NCBI RefSeq assembly: GCF_000337475.1
Contig: NZ_AOIT01000036.1
Location: 1 to 49,978, forward strand
DNA: 49,978 bases
Direction of reading: 5' to 3'
Source of the DNA: Natrinema limicola JCM 13563
GTDB taxonomy: Archaea; Halobacteriota; Halobacteria; Halobacteriales; Natrialbaceae
Shown: positions 7,555 through 16,721 of the stretch, piece by piece
How positions within the stretch are numbered: the stretch's first letter is position 1
Layout of the letters: every line of letters starts with the position of its first letter
Translations under genes and position numbers: made by a program
Notes under the pieces: model-generated
Told to the model about the DNA's origin: nothing
The model's database searches: none
The model's input: the letters and a program-made list of their open reading frames with translations, nothing else

Positions 7555-10254
7555 ATGACGCTTATGTGTGACGTGGCCCGCGTCTCGAACGAGCTCTTTC
7601 GAAACGAGGGGGACGATTCCGACTCGCTTCGGCGCTGTCGCACGCTCGTCAACGCCATCGACGACGGGATTTTCCAACTGAACGCCGAGGGTCGATTCGT
7701 CGCCATCAACGACGCCGTCGTGTCGCTGACGGGCTCTCCGCGCGCGGACCTCCTCGGCGAGCACGTCTCGACCGTCATCGAGGGACCGGACGCAAAGCGC
7801 CTCGAGGAGGCGATCCGGACACGTCTCGAGCACGACACCGATCCCGATACGGCGTTCAATCTGGTCGTTGAGAGCGCTGCTGGCGACCGCGTCCTCTGTG
7901 AGCTTCGGTTCAGCCTGCTCATAGACGACGGCGACCTCGAGGGGACGGTCGGCGTCGTTCAGGCGGTCGAAGACCACGACCGGACGAACGAACAACTGCC
8001 GTCGACTTGGAAGACGTACGACTCGATCGCGTCCGTTATCAACGAAGCCAATGTCGGCGTGTTCGTCCTCGACAACGACTTCGATATCGTGTGGGCAGAT
8101 GAAACGGTCGAGGAGTACTTCGGCCTCGTGCGAGCCGAGATTATCGGTCAGGACAAGGCGACGCTGATTCAAGAGACGATCCGAGACCGTCTTGCCGATT
8201 CTGAGTCGTTCGCAGAGACAGTGCTAGCCACCTACGAGGATAATACCTACGTCGAACAGTTCGAGTGTCGAGTGACGACCGGTACGGATCGTGAGGGTCG
8301 CTGGCTCGAACACCGCAGCAAACCGATCGAGTCCGGACCATATGCCGGTGGGCGTATCGAACTGTACTACGATATTACCGACCGGAAAGAAGCACAGCGA
8401 GCCAGAGAGGAGAGCGAACAGCGATTTCAATCGCTCGTTGACGCCGTCGATGAGTACGCGATCTTCATGCTCGATCCTGATGGATACGTCAGGAGCTGGA
8501 ACAAAGGGGCCGAGCGGATCAAAGGCTACAGCGCATCGGAGATCATCGGTGAGCACTTTTCGACGTTCTACACCGCGGACGATCGGGAAGATGGCGTCCC
8601 GGAACGCAATTTGGCGCGCGCACATGAGATGGGGACGTTCGAAGACGAAAGCTGGCGCGTCCGATCGGACGGGTCGCGGTTCTGGGCAAACGTGACGATA
8701 ACGGCTATTTACGACGAAGGCGAGTTGCAGGGCTACGCGAAGATCACCCGTGATATGACCGACCGCCGAGAACAGGAGCAGCGACTGCGCCGTGAGTACG
8801 AACTCAGCGAGCGCATTCTCGAGACGAGCCCCGTCGGAATCGCAGTCGTCAATCCGGATGGATCGGCTGCCAGAGCGAACGAACGGATGGGAGAACTGCT
8901 CGATCTCCCGGACGACAGGCCAGCCTATACCACCGCTCAACGAGACATGTACGACGAGAACGGCGACCTCCTCCCGATCGACCACCGGCCCGTTTCCCGC
9001 GTCTTCGAAACGGGAGACGCCGTGATCGATCGGGAGATCCGTCTGGATCGACCGGACGGACCACAGTGGCTCTCGATCAACGCCAGACCGATCACCAACG
9101 AGCACGGCGAGATCGAGCAAGTCGTCGAGACGGCAACCGACATTACCGATCTCAAAGAGCTGGCTCGACGGCGCAAACGGGAACTCGAGGAACGAGAGAA
9201 AAAACTGGCCGCTGTCAGACTCGCGACGGACTTACTCGAGACCGACGAGCAACCGACAACTGACTTGCTACAGGAGTTCGTGACCAACCTCTCGCAGTTC
9301 TTCCACTATCCGGAACGAACCGCCGCGCGCGTCTCGGTCGGCGACGACGAAGTGACCACGGACACATACGAACCGCTCGAGCGGCGGATCACCGCGTCCA
9401 GCAGCACTGTCAACGGCACACCGATCACGATCGATGTCGTCCTCCACGACGATCCCAGTCTCACGGCCGACGGGACGGCCAACTTCTCCGACGAGGAACG
9501 CGAACTGCTCGAGACGCTCGCGACGCTGCTAAAGTTGCACTTCGACCGCCGCGAGTACATCGACGAGTTGCAGGCATCGAACGAGCGCTTAGAGCAGTTC
9601 GCCTACGCCGCCTCGCACGATTTGCAGGAACCACTTCGAATGATCTCTAGCTACGTACAACTCATCGAGAGCCGCTATGCCGATGTCCTCGATGAGGACG
9701 GCAAGGAGTTTCTCGCGTACGCCATCGACGGGGCCGATCGCATGCGCGAGATGATCGATGGCCTGCTCGAGTACTCACGCGTCGAAACCCGCGGCGATCC
9801 CTTCAAACCGGTCGACCTCGACGTGGTGCTGTCGGATGTCCGCGCGGATCTGCAGTTTTCGATCGAAGAACACGACGCCGAGATCACGGCCGAGTCGTTG
9901 CCGACCGTGATGGGCGACGCCAGCCAGCTCCGGCAGGTGTTCCAAAACCTGCTCGAGAACGCCCTCGAGTACAGCGGTGACGAACCACCACGGGTCCAGA
10001 TCGACGCCGAGCGGACGGGAGACGAGTGGACGATCGCGGTCAGCGATTCGGGGATCGGCATCGATGTCGACGACAACGAGCGGGTCTTCGAGGTGTTCCA
10101 GCGACTCCACACACGTGAGGAATACACCGGAACTGGGATCGGACTCGCGCTCTGTCGGCGGATCGTCGAGCGCCACGACGGTGAGATCTGGGTCAACTCC
10201 GAGCCCGGTGAGGGCGCGACGTTTTCGTTTACGTTGCCAGCCACGGATTCGTGA
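7555..10254 (+). CDS. multi-PAS sensor histidine kinase
   Basis: This encodes 899 residues and appears cytoplasmic, with no membrane segments. Four PAS domains follow one another (about 28-135, 155-280, 284-405, 410-530). The third contains the SWNKGAERIKGYSASEIIGEHFSTFY signature in the haloarchaeal PAS style. A coiled linker and a degenerate GAF-like or helical region lead to the dimerisation domain, with phosphorylatable His688 in AYAASHDLQEPLR. The ATPase domain has the N box (QNLLENALEYSG), G1 (DSGIGI) and G2 (GTGIGLAL). No receiver domain and no adjacent response regulator are present, so the partner is unknown. ATG 7564 is an alternative start. Confidence 0.92.
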   Translation: MTLMCDVARVSNELFRNEGDDSDSLRRCRTLVNAIDDGIFQLNAEGRFVAINDAVVSLTGSPRADLLGEHVSTVIEGPDAKRLEEAIRTRLEHDTDPDTAFNLVVESAAGDRVLCELRFSLLIDDGDLEGTVGVVQAVEDHDRTNEQLPSTWKTYDSIASVINEANVGVFVLDNDFDIVWADETVEEYFGLVRAEIIGQDKATLIQETIRDRLADSESFAETVLATYEDNTYVEQFECRVTTGTDREGRWLEHRSKPIESGPYAGGRIELYYDITDRKEAQRAREESEQRFQSLVDAVDEYAIFMLDPDGYVRSWNKGAERIKGYSASEIIGEHFSTFYTADDREDGVPERNLARAHEMGTFEDESWRVRSDGSRFWANVTITAIYDEGELQGYAKITRDMTDRREQEQRLRREYELSERILETSPVGIAVVNPDGSAARANERMGELLDLPDDRPAYTTAQRDMYDENGDLLPIDHRPVSRVFETGDAVIDREIRLDRPDGPQWLSINARPITNEHGEIEQVVETATDITDLKELARRRKRELEEREKKLAAVRLATDLLETDEQPTTDLLQEFVTNLSQFFHYPERTAARVSVGDDEVTTDTYEPLERRITASSSTVNGTPITIDVVLHDDPSLTADGTANFSDEERELLETLATLLKLHFDRREYIDELQASNERLEQFAYAASHDLQEPLRMISSYVQLIESRYADVLDEDGKEFLAYAIDGADRMREMIDGLLEYSRVETRGDPFKPVDLDVVLSDVRADLQFSIEEHDAEITAESLPTVMGDASQLRQVFQNLLENALEYSGDEPPRVQIDAERTGDEWTIAVSDSGIGIDVDDNERVFEVFQRLHTREEYTGTGIGLALCRRIVERHDGEIWVNSEPGEGATFSFTLPATDS

Positions 10255-10439
10255 CCACCCCACCCGTACTCGTCGTCGAGGCACGTGACGTGTTCGGCGT
10301 GGTCGGCGGCCTCGCGTTTCGATTGGAAGGTATCCGTGAGGGGACCGGCCCGGTGGATGACGGTGACGAACCCGTTTTGGATCTCCTCGATCTCGATTGG
10401 GATCGGTTGGGGGACGTCGGCTGTGAGCCGCCGAAAGAG
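10254..10439 (-). pseudogene. coding-like antisense remnant at the 3' end of the kinase
   Basis: Reading the minus strand from 10439, the frame gives IPIEIEEIQNGFVTVIHRAG, then PLTDTFQSKREAADHAEH and a tail CLDDEYGWGG. It has the hydrophobic/acidic pattern and codon use of a small haloarchaeal protein. There is no ATG, GTG or TTG between the in-frame stop upstream and this text, and the frame runs on into the kinase without a stop of its own. An ATG one frame away (about 10443) would fit if one base were deleted. I read it as a broken small gene, with modest confidence. Confidence 0.4.
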
Positions 10440-10602
10440 ACATCCTCGGTGTTAAATGAAGTAAACTGTCGCGGTGAACATCGCTGTCTGCAGTGGGAAG
10501 AACACCCACAGTCAAAAACTACGCCCGGTGTAACTGCCGGACGCTGGTCAGGACCGGCGTGACCTGACCGACGACGCTCACAGTCAAACGACACGAAAGA
10601 CA

Positions 10603-10610
10603 GATAAAAG
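10603..10610 (+). promoter_or_regulatory. TATA box of the secE-spt5 operon
   Basis: GATAAAAG lies 25-32 nt before the secE ATG with nothing resembling a Shine-Dalgarno site between, as expected for a leaderless message. Confidence 0.5.
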
Positions 10611-10634
10611 ACCCCACGCTGTAAATAGACAAAT

Positions 10635-10814
10635 ATGGACGTTCCGTACGACCTCACCTCGTACGTTCGGGTGTTGAAAATGGCGACGACGCCCACTAGC
10701 GAGGAGTTCCTTCAGGTATCGAAAATCGCCGGTGCAGGCATCTTGCTGGTCGGTCTCGTCGGGTTCCTCATCGGCGCAGTCATGGTACTGCTGACCAGCG
10801 GTGGTGGCATCTAA
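10635..10814 (+). CDS. secE: preprotein translocase subunit SecE (Sec61 gamma)
   Basis: This encodes 59 residues. There is a short amphipathic N-terminal half ([23 protein letters not shown]) followed by one C-terminal transmembrane helix ([19 protein letters not shown]), the standard architecture of archaeal SecE/Sec61 gamma, which clamps SecY in the translocon. Its stop overlaps the spt5 start (TAATG), and this secE-spt5 pairing is nearly universal in archaea. The gene is too short for many automatic callers. Confidence 0.95.
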   Translation: MDVPYDLTSYVRVLKMATTPTSEEFLQVSKIAGAGILLVGLVGFLIGAVMVLLTSGGGI

Positions 10815-11251
10815 TGGGCATCTTCGCTGTCAAAACGACGGCGAGCCAAGAGCGCACCGTCGCGGACATGATTATCAACCGCGAGGAGCCCGAAATCCAC
10901 GCCGCGCTCGCGCCCGACTCGTTGACCTCCTACGTGATGGTCGAAGCCGACGGCGACGCGGTTCTCAATCGCGTCCTCGAGGATATCCCTCACGCCCGGA
11001 GCATCGTCCCCGGCGAATCGGACATCTCCGAGGTTGAACACTTCCTCTCGCCCAAACCGGACGTCGAAGGGATCGCCGAGGGCGACATCGTCGAACTCAT
11101 CGCTGGCCCGTTCAAAGGCGAGAAGGCACAGGTCCAGCGCATCGACGAAGGCAAAGATCAGGTGACGGTCGAACTGTACGAGGCGACGGTTCCGATTCCG
11201 GTGACGGTGCGTGGCGACCAGATTCGCGTCCTCGATTCCGACGAGCGATAG
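10814..11251 (+). CDS. spt5: transcription elongation factor Spt5 (NusG family)
   Basis: This encodes 145 residues. An N-terminal NGN domain (1-85; [17 protein letters not shown] and the SYVMVEADG strand) is followed by a single KOW domain ([18 protein letters not shown]). It forms the Spt4/5 clamp over RNA polymerase and promotes processivity. Translation is coupled to secE by the overlapping stop and start. The last 47 nt of the gene are repeated downstream at 11366-11412 (see repeat), but this copy is intact and full length. Confidence 0.97.
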   Translation: MGIFAVKTTASQERTVADMIINREEPEIHAALAPDSLTSYVMVEADGDAVLNRVLEDIPHARSIVPGESDISEVEHFLSPKPDVEGIAEGDIVELIAGPFKGEKAQVQRIDEGKDQVTVELYEATVPIPVTVRGDQIRVLDSDER

Positions 11252-11412
11252 CGAGTCGGTTCGCTCGCCCGAGCGGAGCGAGGGGCGAGGACGTTTTGTA
11301 CTATATTTTGCGAGGAGCGGTGACCGAACGGAGTGAGGGAACCCGACGACGTAAAATATAGCCGTGTGACGGTGCGTGGCGACCAGATTCGCGTCCTCGA
11401 TTCCGACGAGCG
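11201..11412 (+). repeat. 47-bp duplication of the spt5 3' end flanking a hairpin insert
   Basis: Positions 11201-11247 and 11366-11412 are identical over 47 bp. Each ends at the last codons of spt5 and each is followed by a stop (TAG in both, through different third bases). Between them lies a segment with two inverted repeats, the stronger being CTATATTTTGCG (11301-11312) with CGTAAAATATAG (11350-11361). The arrangement looks like an insertion or rearrangement that copied the gene end, as when a palindromic element or plasmid integrates and leaves long direct repeats. The second copy has no start and codes for nothing on its own. Confidence 0.9.
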
Positions 11413-11520
11413 CTAGACGAGAGCACTGCTTTCGTTGTGTCGGCGACACGTCCTGCCTCGAGCGCGACTCGCTCGCTGTGCTCCACGGAGACACAACAGG
11501 ACAGCGCTGCGACTCGACAA

Positions 11521-11808
11521 TTAGCGTTTCAGTTCCGTCGCGATCGCTTGCATATCCACGACTGCGTCGATCTCCTCGAGTAACGCCTCGCGTTTACGGA
11601 CCGCTTCGGAACTGGCACCGTAGGTGCGGACGTATTCGGCGCGGCTGTGTTCGGTAAACACGTGGCGGATCGCGAGATAGCCGTCCGGCACGATGGTACC
11701 ACAGACCTGACACTCGCAACGCTGATGGGTGGTCGCCTGATGGACGACGGCAGACTCGGCATCGTCGAACACTGCGCCACAGCCGTCGATTCCGCATTCC
11801 CAGGCCAT
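11521..11808 (-). CDS. C2H2-like zinc-finger protein, haloarchaeal
   Basis: This encodes 95 residues. Two zinc-binding modules are visible: C-x4-C-x12-H-x4-H near the N terminus (WECGIDGCG...HQATTH), and C-x2-C-x12-H-x4-H (CQVCGTIVPDGYLAIRHVFTEH). A helical tail follows (SSEAVRKREALLEEIDAVVD). This resembles a family found in many haloarchaea whose role is unknown; nucleic-acid binding is plausible from the fingers but not shown. The ATG at 11808 directly precedes the first finger. Confidence 0.8.
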   Translation of the reverse strand: MAWECGIDGCGAVFDDAESAVVHQATTHQRCECQVCGTIVPDGYLAIRHVFTEHSRAEYVRTYGASSEAVRKREALLEEIDAVVDMQAIATELKR

Positions 11809-11998
11809 TCGATACTCTCACTCGCACGGCCGTCCTAATGATCCTTTCGCAGCGAAAGCCATCGGCCAGAAGGAACGTACTCGAGACGGATCCAGCCGCC
11901 AACGTCGACATCGGTCGAGACACTGCGGACGGCAGTCTGTCGCCTTCCGCCACCGCTAAATCAGAATTCATAACTCGATTGTACCAGAAGTAACCGTC

Positions 11999-12763
11999 GT
12001 GACCGACGGAGTGACGTTCCGAGTAGACTGTCACGTGAAGGTGCTCAACGACCGCGTGGTCGAGCGAGCCAAACGGGCTGGCCTCGACGCACTCGTCTAT
12101 GCACCGCACTTCACCCGCCTCCCGGAGATTCGCGAGCGCGCTGCGGCCTACTCCGACGATGAGCTGCTGGTCGTTCCCGCCCGTGAGGTGTTTACCGGCA
12201 CCTGGCGCAACCGCAAACACATCCTCGCAGTCGGTCTCGAGGATCCGATTCCGGATTTCATCCCGCTCGAAACGGCGATGGCCGAATTCGAGCGCCAAGA
12301 CGCTGCAGTGCTCGTCCCACACCCGACGTTCGCAAACGTCAGCCTCGAACAGTCCGATCTCGGAACGTACGCGGAGACGATCGACGCCCTCGAGATTTTC
12401 AATCCGAAACACTTCCCGGTACATAATCGCCGCGCACGGAACCTCGGAGAGGCGTTTTCGTGTCCGCCGATTACCTCCTCGTATGCCCACCTCTCGCGAA
12501 CCGTTGGCGTCGCCCACACCGCTTTCGACACGCCAATCGAGAGCGAAGGCGACCTCGTGGCAGCGCTGGCGGATGGAGTCGCACGCCGCGTCGTCTACGA
12601 AAACGGCCTCAATCGGTGGGCGACGACGGCGACGGAACTCGGCCATCTGGTCTACGAGAACACGTGGAAAAAGGTCGATCGGCTGTTTCTGTCGGGTACC
12701 GAACCGACCCATCCAGAGCACATCGCCTACGACGGGCGATTCGACGACGTAGCCGTCTACTGA
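11999..12763 (+). CDS. PHP-domain metal-dependent hydrolase
   Basis: This encodes 254 residues with a GTG start. The PHP fold is recognisable from VDCHVKV at the N terminus (a degenerate HxH), YAPHFTR, the central PAREVFT region, AVLVPHPTF and SSYAHLSRTVGVAHTAF, giving histidines for a metal site. Members act as phosphoesterases or nucleases; the canonical first HxH is reduced to CHV here, so the activity may differ. A C-terminal extension after the barrel is typical of haloarchaeal members. It converges with and overlaps the next gene by 7 nt. Confidence 0.8.
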   Translation: MTDGVTFRVDCHVKVLNDRVVERAKRAGLDALVYAPHFTRLPEIRERAAAYSDDELLVVPAREVFTGTWRNRKHILAVGLEDPIPDFIPLETAMAEFERQDAAVLVPHPTFANVSLEQSDLGTYAETIDALEIFNPKHFPVHNRRARNLGEAFSCPPITSSYAHLSRTVGVAHTAFDTPIESEGDLVAALADGVARRVVYENGLNRWATTATELGHLVYENTWKKVDRLFLSGTEPTHPEHIAYDGRFDDVAVY

Positions 12764-13203
12764 ATCCTCGAAAGCGTCTCTGCGACGCGATCCCAGTGAC
12801 TCCCGCGCCAGAAGTACTGTCCACAGTCGCGACAGACCCAGACGTCGCCCTCGATCGAATCGGGGACATACTCGGGCATCGACGCCGTCGGATCGACCCG
12901 CTCGAGCGGGCCGTTACACCGTCCACAGAACGCGGGTTCGTCGGCCAGCGAGAGGTCGACACCCGCTGCAGCGAGTTCCCCGAGTTGATCCTCGACATCG
13001 CGGGACTCGAGAAGGATCGAATCCGTCGCCCGGTTCGCGAGCGTCACGTCCCGCGTGATGAGCGTCCGTCCTTCGTTTTGGGCGACGGCGAGGAGGTCGT
13101 CGTCGGCCTCGAGATCTCGATCGGCGGCGTAGACGGTGTCGTGGTTGCACATCCGCAGGTAGGAGACGATCCCACCGCACATGACGTCGACGAGCGAGCG
13201 CAT
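12757..13203 (-). CDS. Mut7-C family RNase-like protein (PIN-like fold plus zinc ribbon)
   Basis: This encodes 148 residues. The N-terminal part (LVDVMCGGIVSYLRMCNHDT, then DDDLLAVAQNEGRTLITRDV) has the spaced acidic residues of the Mut7-C/PIN-like RNase fold. The C-terminal half carries a zinc ribbon, C-G-R-C (FCGRCNGPLERV) and C-R-D-C (VWVCRDCGQYFWRGSHW), ending in the hallmark WxGSHWxR. Such proteins are predicted RNases. It lies 4 nt upstream-to-downstream of polX on the same strand, as the last gene of an apparent operon. Confidence 0.88.
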   Translation of the reverse strand: MRSLVDVMCGGIVSYLRMCNHDTVYAADRDLEADDDLLAVAQNEGRTLITRDVTLANRATDSILLESRDVEDQLGELAAAGVDLSLADEPAFCGRCNGPLERVDPTASMPEYVPDSIEGDVWVCRDCGQYFWRGSHWDRVAETLSRIQ

Positions 13204-13207
13204 GGCG

Positions 13208-14959
13208 TCAGTGGAGGAACTCGCGGAGCTCCGTGAGGTCCCAGGTGTTGATCACGTCGGTCGGTTCGGCCCAGCCGCGGCGTGCGGTGTGGACGCCCCA
13301 GCGCATGTACTCGAGGGTCGCGGGCTGGTGGGAGTCGGTGTCGATCGCGATTTTCGCGCCTTCCTCGAGGGCGGCCTGCACGGCGCTTCCCCAGAGATCC
13401 AGTCGACGAGGGTCGCTGTTGACCTCGAGTGCAGTGCCGTGCTCGGCGGCGGCCCGCCCGACCGCTGTGACGTCGTAGTCGAGCCCCGAGCGCTGATTGA
13501 GCAGGCGGCCACTGGGATGGCCCACAATATCGATCGCCGGGTTCTCGACGGCGTGGACGAGCCGCTCCGTGGCCGTCTCTGCGTCCTGATCGAGCGCACT
13601 GTGCGTCGAGGCGACGATCACGTCCAGCGTGTCGATCACCTCGTCGGAGAGGTCGATCTCGCCGTCAGCGTCGACGTTCGCTTCGATCCCTGCGAAGACT
13701 TCGATCTCGGCCTCGTCGCCGACCGCGCGAATTTCCTCGACTTGCTCGAGAATCTCGGCATCCGAGAGGCCCATACCGCCGACGATGCCGGGGCCCTCGG
13801 CGTGGTCGGCAATCCCGAAGTAGTCGTAGCCCAACTCGGCGGCGGCCTCGACCATGGCCGCGATCGTGGTGTTGCCGTCTGACCACTCGGTGTGGGTGTG
13901 GAAATCGCCACGGATGTCCTCACGAGTGATGAGCTCCGGTAGCTCACCGTTTTCGGCGGCGGCGATCTCACCGCGGTTTTCCCGCAATTCTGGCGGAATC
14001 CATGGCAACCCGAGCGCGTCGTACATGCTTTCTTCCGTCTCGCCGGCGACGCGTTCGCCGACGCGCTGCCCGCTGTCGGGGTCGTCGATCTCATTGACAT
14101 CGAACGCGCCGTACTCGTTCAACTTCATCCCGCGATCGATCGCGTAGTTGCGCAGGCTGACGTTGTGATCCTTGCTCCCCGTAAAATACTGCAGCGCAGA
14201 ACCGAACTCCTCGGGGACGACGACGCGAAGATCCACTCGAATCTCGCCGACGCGGACGCTTGCCTTCTCTGGACCTGACTCGATCTCATCGTCGACCGAC
14301 TCCCACGCGACGAACTGGTCGATGACGTCCTCGCGCGCGTCAGTTGCCACGAGTGCATCGACGTCGCCGATCGTCGCACGCCACCGGCGGATCGAGCCGG
14401 CTACTTCACACCGCTCGACGGCGTCGATCGACTCGAGGAAGGCGAGCACGTCGTCGGCAAGCGGTCGTGCCTCGCCGAGCAACTGGCGCTGGCCGACGGT
14501 GCGGGCGAATTCCAGATTGTCGAGGATGTTCTGTTCGGTTTTCGGGCCGAAGCCTTTGACCTCCTGAACCTCGCCGGCCTCGGCGGCTGCCTCGAGGTCG
14601 TCTAACGTTTCGATCCCGAGTTCGCGATAGAGTTTGCCAGCCGTCTTGGGACCGACGCCCTCGATCCGGGTGATGTCGGCCATGTCGATCGGCAACTCGG
14701 CACGAAGCTCCTCGAGTTCCTCGATCGACCCGGTTTCGACGTACTCGACGATCTTCGAGGCGATCGCGTCGCCGACGCCTTCGATGCTCTCGACGGCCTC
14801 GCGATCGCCGGCGTCGACGCGGTCGGCGATCGGTGACGGATAGGCGCGGACGTTTTCCGCTGCCCGGCGATACGCGCGTGGTTTGTATTCGACGCCGTCA
14901 GCCTCGAGCAAGTCGGCGAACTCCTCGAAGCGGGCGGCGAGTTCGGCGTTGGTCGTCAT
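13208..14959 (-). CDS. polX: DNA polymerase/3'-5' exonuclease PolX
   Basis: This encodes 583 residues, full length for the bacterial/archaeal PolX. Helix-hairpin-helix motifs come first (IEGVGDAIASKI, IEGVGPKTAGKLY, VKGFGPKTEQNI). The nucleotidyltransferase core follows (GSIRRWRATIGDVDALV and a later RVDLRVV strand). The C-terminal PHP exonuclease domain begins at FHTHTEWSDGNTTI and contains GIADHAEG, FAGIEANV and DIVGHPSGR. The enzyme fills gaps in base-excision and break repair. It overlaps the preceding gene by 4 nt (ATGA), so the three genes 15396-12757 form one operon. Confidence 0.96.
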   Translation of the reverse strand: MTTNAELAARFEEFADLLEADGVEYKPRAYRRAAENVRAYPSPIADRVDAGDREAVESIEGVGDAIASKIVEYVETGSIEELEELRAELPIDMADITRIEGVGPKTAGKLYRELGIETLDDLEAAAEAGEVQEVKGFGPKTEQNILDNLEFARTVGQRQLLGEARPLADDVLAFLESIDAVERCEVAGSIRRWRATIGDVDALVATDAREDVIDQFVAWESVDDEIESGPEKASVRVGEIRVDLRVVVPEEFGSALQYFTGSKDHNVSLRNYAIDRGMKLNEYGAFDVNEIDDPDSGQRVGERVAGETEESMYDALGLPWIPPELRENRGEIAAAENGELPELITREDIRGDFHTHTEWSDGNTTIAAMVEAAAELGYDYFGIADHAEGPGIVGGMGLSDAEILEQVEEIRAVGDEAEIEVFAGIEANVDADGEIDLSDEVIDTLDVIVASTHSALDQDAETATERLVHAVENPAIDIVGHPSGRLLNQRSGLDYDVTAVGRAAAEHGTALEVNSDPRRLDLWGSAVQAALEEGAKIAIDTDSHQPATLEYMRWGVHTARRGWAEPTDVINTWDLTELREFLH

Positions 14960-15396
14960 CGACCCCTCCGTGCGCTGGCATCGTCGTCTTGACCGAGTGC
15001 CTTCTTCAAGAACGACATCCAGCGCTTTCGATCCTGCGCGTGCTGGAGCTTCTGCTCACGTTCGAGATCGGTCGGCCCCAGACTCTCGAGGGCGTTCAGC
15101 GCTCGATCGATGCCGATGATGCTCTTGGCGAGTTCCTCGCCTTTCTCGCGGGTGATGTCGCCCTCCTCGATCTGCTCTAAGCGCTCGAGGCGCTCACGAC
15201 GCAGGTTCTTTTTTGCCTGCTCGACGCGTTCGCGCTCGCCTGGGGGAACCGTCTCACGGCGCTTGATCTCGAAGACGAACGTCCGGAGGTCGATTTCTTC
15301 CCCCTGAACCGTGATCGTCTCCGGGATGTCCGCGCCGACAGTTGCGCCCTCGCGCTCGACACGCTCGAGCAGTTGCTTTCGCTCGTACTCTTGCAC
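14956..15396 (-). CDS. conserved haloarchaeal protein upstream of polX (probably DUF5788)
   Basis: This encodes 146 residues if started at GTG 15396, giving VQEYERKQLLERVEREGATV. The ATG at 15471 would add an unconserved tail. A short beta segment (PETITVQGEEIDLRTFVFEIKR) is followed by a long charged helix or coiled coil rich in Arg and Glu (GERERVEQAKKNLRRERLER). I associate this sequence with the haloarchaeal DUF5788 family, usually next to polX, from memory. The 4-nt overlap with polX implies a link to repair, but no function is known. Confidence 0.8.
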   Translation of the reverse strand: MQEYERKQLLERVEREGATVGADIPETITVQGEEIDLRTFVFEIKRRETVPPGERERVEQAKKNLRRERLERLEQIEEGDITREKGEELAKSIIGIDRALNALESLGPTDLEREQKLQHAQDRKRWMSFLKKALGQDDDASARRGR

Positions 15397-15720
15397 GACC
15401 GAATGTGGGCGACGGGGAGGCAAAAATGTACAGCCCACGGCGCATATGGTGTTCAGATACGCTGATTCCATGTGAAGCCGAACGATTTGACCTCATCGAC
15501 GGCTATTTCGACTTCGATGGTGCTGAAAGAACGTGAGAAAGCGACAGTTTGACGTTTTGTCATGCTGAATACGTCGCGTCCCTCGTCGAGCAAGCACCCG
15601 GTACGGACGGTCCAAAAAACGAAACGATCTGTCCGCCACACATACTGACCGGGTTGATTACTGTGAAATAATCCGGGCAAACCCCAAATCCCTTAGCTAC
15701 TCCGCACATACCACCGATCA

Positions 15721-16647
15721 ATGGCCAAATGCGACGTGTGTGGGAAAGACGAAAACATGCCGTATAACTGTCGGCACTGTGGTGGCACCTATTGTGCCGA
15801 TCACCGGCTCCCCGAGAATCACAACTGTACGGGGCTCGAAAACTGGAACGACCCACAGGGCGTCTTCGACAGCGGTTTCGACGACGACGTCAGCTCGAGT
15901 GGGAACACATCACGCGCCTCGAGTCTGACTGACAAACTCCCGATCGATACCGGGCCTGGCGGACCGCTGGCGTACTTCCGGGGGAACGCGACCTACACGT
16001 TCCTCGCGTTGATGTGGCTGACGTTTCTCGCACAGTGGCTCGTGCTGTTGGTCGCCGGCTCGGCGCTCCACCAGTCGCTGTTCACGCTGACGTCGTGGAA
16101 CGTCGAGTACGTCTGGACGTGGGTCACCTCCGTCTTCGCCCATAGCCCGGGTAACTTCATGCACATCGTCGGGAACAGCATCGTGCTGTTCTTCTTCGGG
16201 CCGCTCGTCGAGCGCTACATCGGCTCGCGTGACTTCGCGATCCTGTTTCTCGTCAGCGGCGCGCTCGCCGGACTGGGTCAAGTCCTGATTTCGGCTGCAC
16301 AGGGCGCTCCGACGGCCGTCCTCGGGGCCAGCGGCGCGGCGCTCGCTATCATGGGCGTGCTGACGGTCTTGAACCCCGATCTCAAGGTGTACCTCTACTT
16401 TATCCTCCCAGTACCGATCTGGCTGCTGACCGCCGGCTACGCCCTCTTCAGCGTGTTCTTCCTTTCGGTCGGCGGCGGCGGGCCGATCGCTCACGGGGCC
16501 CACCTCATCGGCCTCGTGATCGGCCTCGCCTACGGCCAGTACGTCAAGCGAAATCGCAATCTCCGGGCTCCGAGTCGCCTCGAGTTCGGCGGTGGCGGTC
16601 CCGGCGGGCCGGGCGGCCCAGGTGGCCCCGGACGCGGCCGGTTCTGA
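15721..16647 (+). CDS. rhomboid intramembrane protease with AN1 zinc finger
   Basis: This encodes 308 residues. Residues 1-42 form an AN1-type zinc finger (CDVCGKDENMPYNCRHCGGTYCADHRLPENHNC split into its usual Cys/His spacing). A linker leads to about six membrane helices of rhomboid type, with H148-x3-N152 (HIVGN), the catalytic GASGA (Ser204), and the catalytic histidine in AHGAHLIG (His261). The tail is a Gly-Gly-Pro repeat. It cleaves transmembrane substrates within the membrane. The AN1 fusion is a known haloarchaeal arrangement and may recruit substrates on the cytoplasmic side. Confidence 0.93.
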   Translation: MAKCDVCGKDENMPYNCRHCGGTYCADHRLPENHNCTGLENWNDPQGVFDSGFDDDVSSSGNTSRASSLTDKLPIDTGPGGPLAYFRGNATYTFLALMWLTFLAQWLVLLVAGSALHQSLFTLTSWNVEYVWTWVTSVFAHSPGNFMHIVGNSIVLFFFGPLVERYIGSRDFAILFLVSGALAGLGQVLISAAQGAPTAVLGASGAALAIMGVLTVLNPDLKVYLYFILPVPIWLLTAGYALFSVFFLSVGGGGPIAHGAHLIGLVIGLAYGQYVKRNRNLRAPSRLEFGGGGPGGPGGPGGPGRGRF

Positions 16648-16721
16648 CTGTTCCCGAGTTCCACGCTCGCACCGCGACAGCCCGCAACTGATTTTCGCAC
16701 GGCCACTCTCACCGCAAACGA

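Noticed and set aside
7090..8172. Long minus-strand frame overlapping the kinase start and the hydrolase remnant
   Set aside because: It is the antisense of the kinase codons and shifts out of the hydrolase homology at its 5' end.
15453..15680. 75-codon minus-strand frame before the rhomboid gene
   Set aside because: No family motif and an unusual composition; the region is better read as promoter and spacer.
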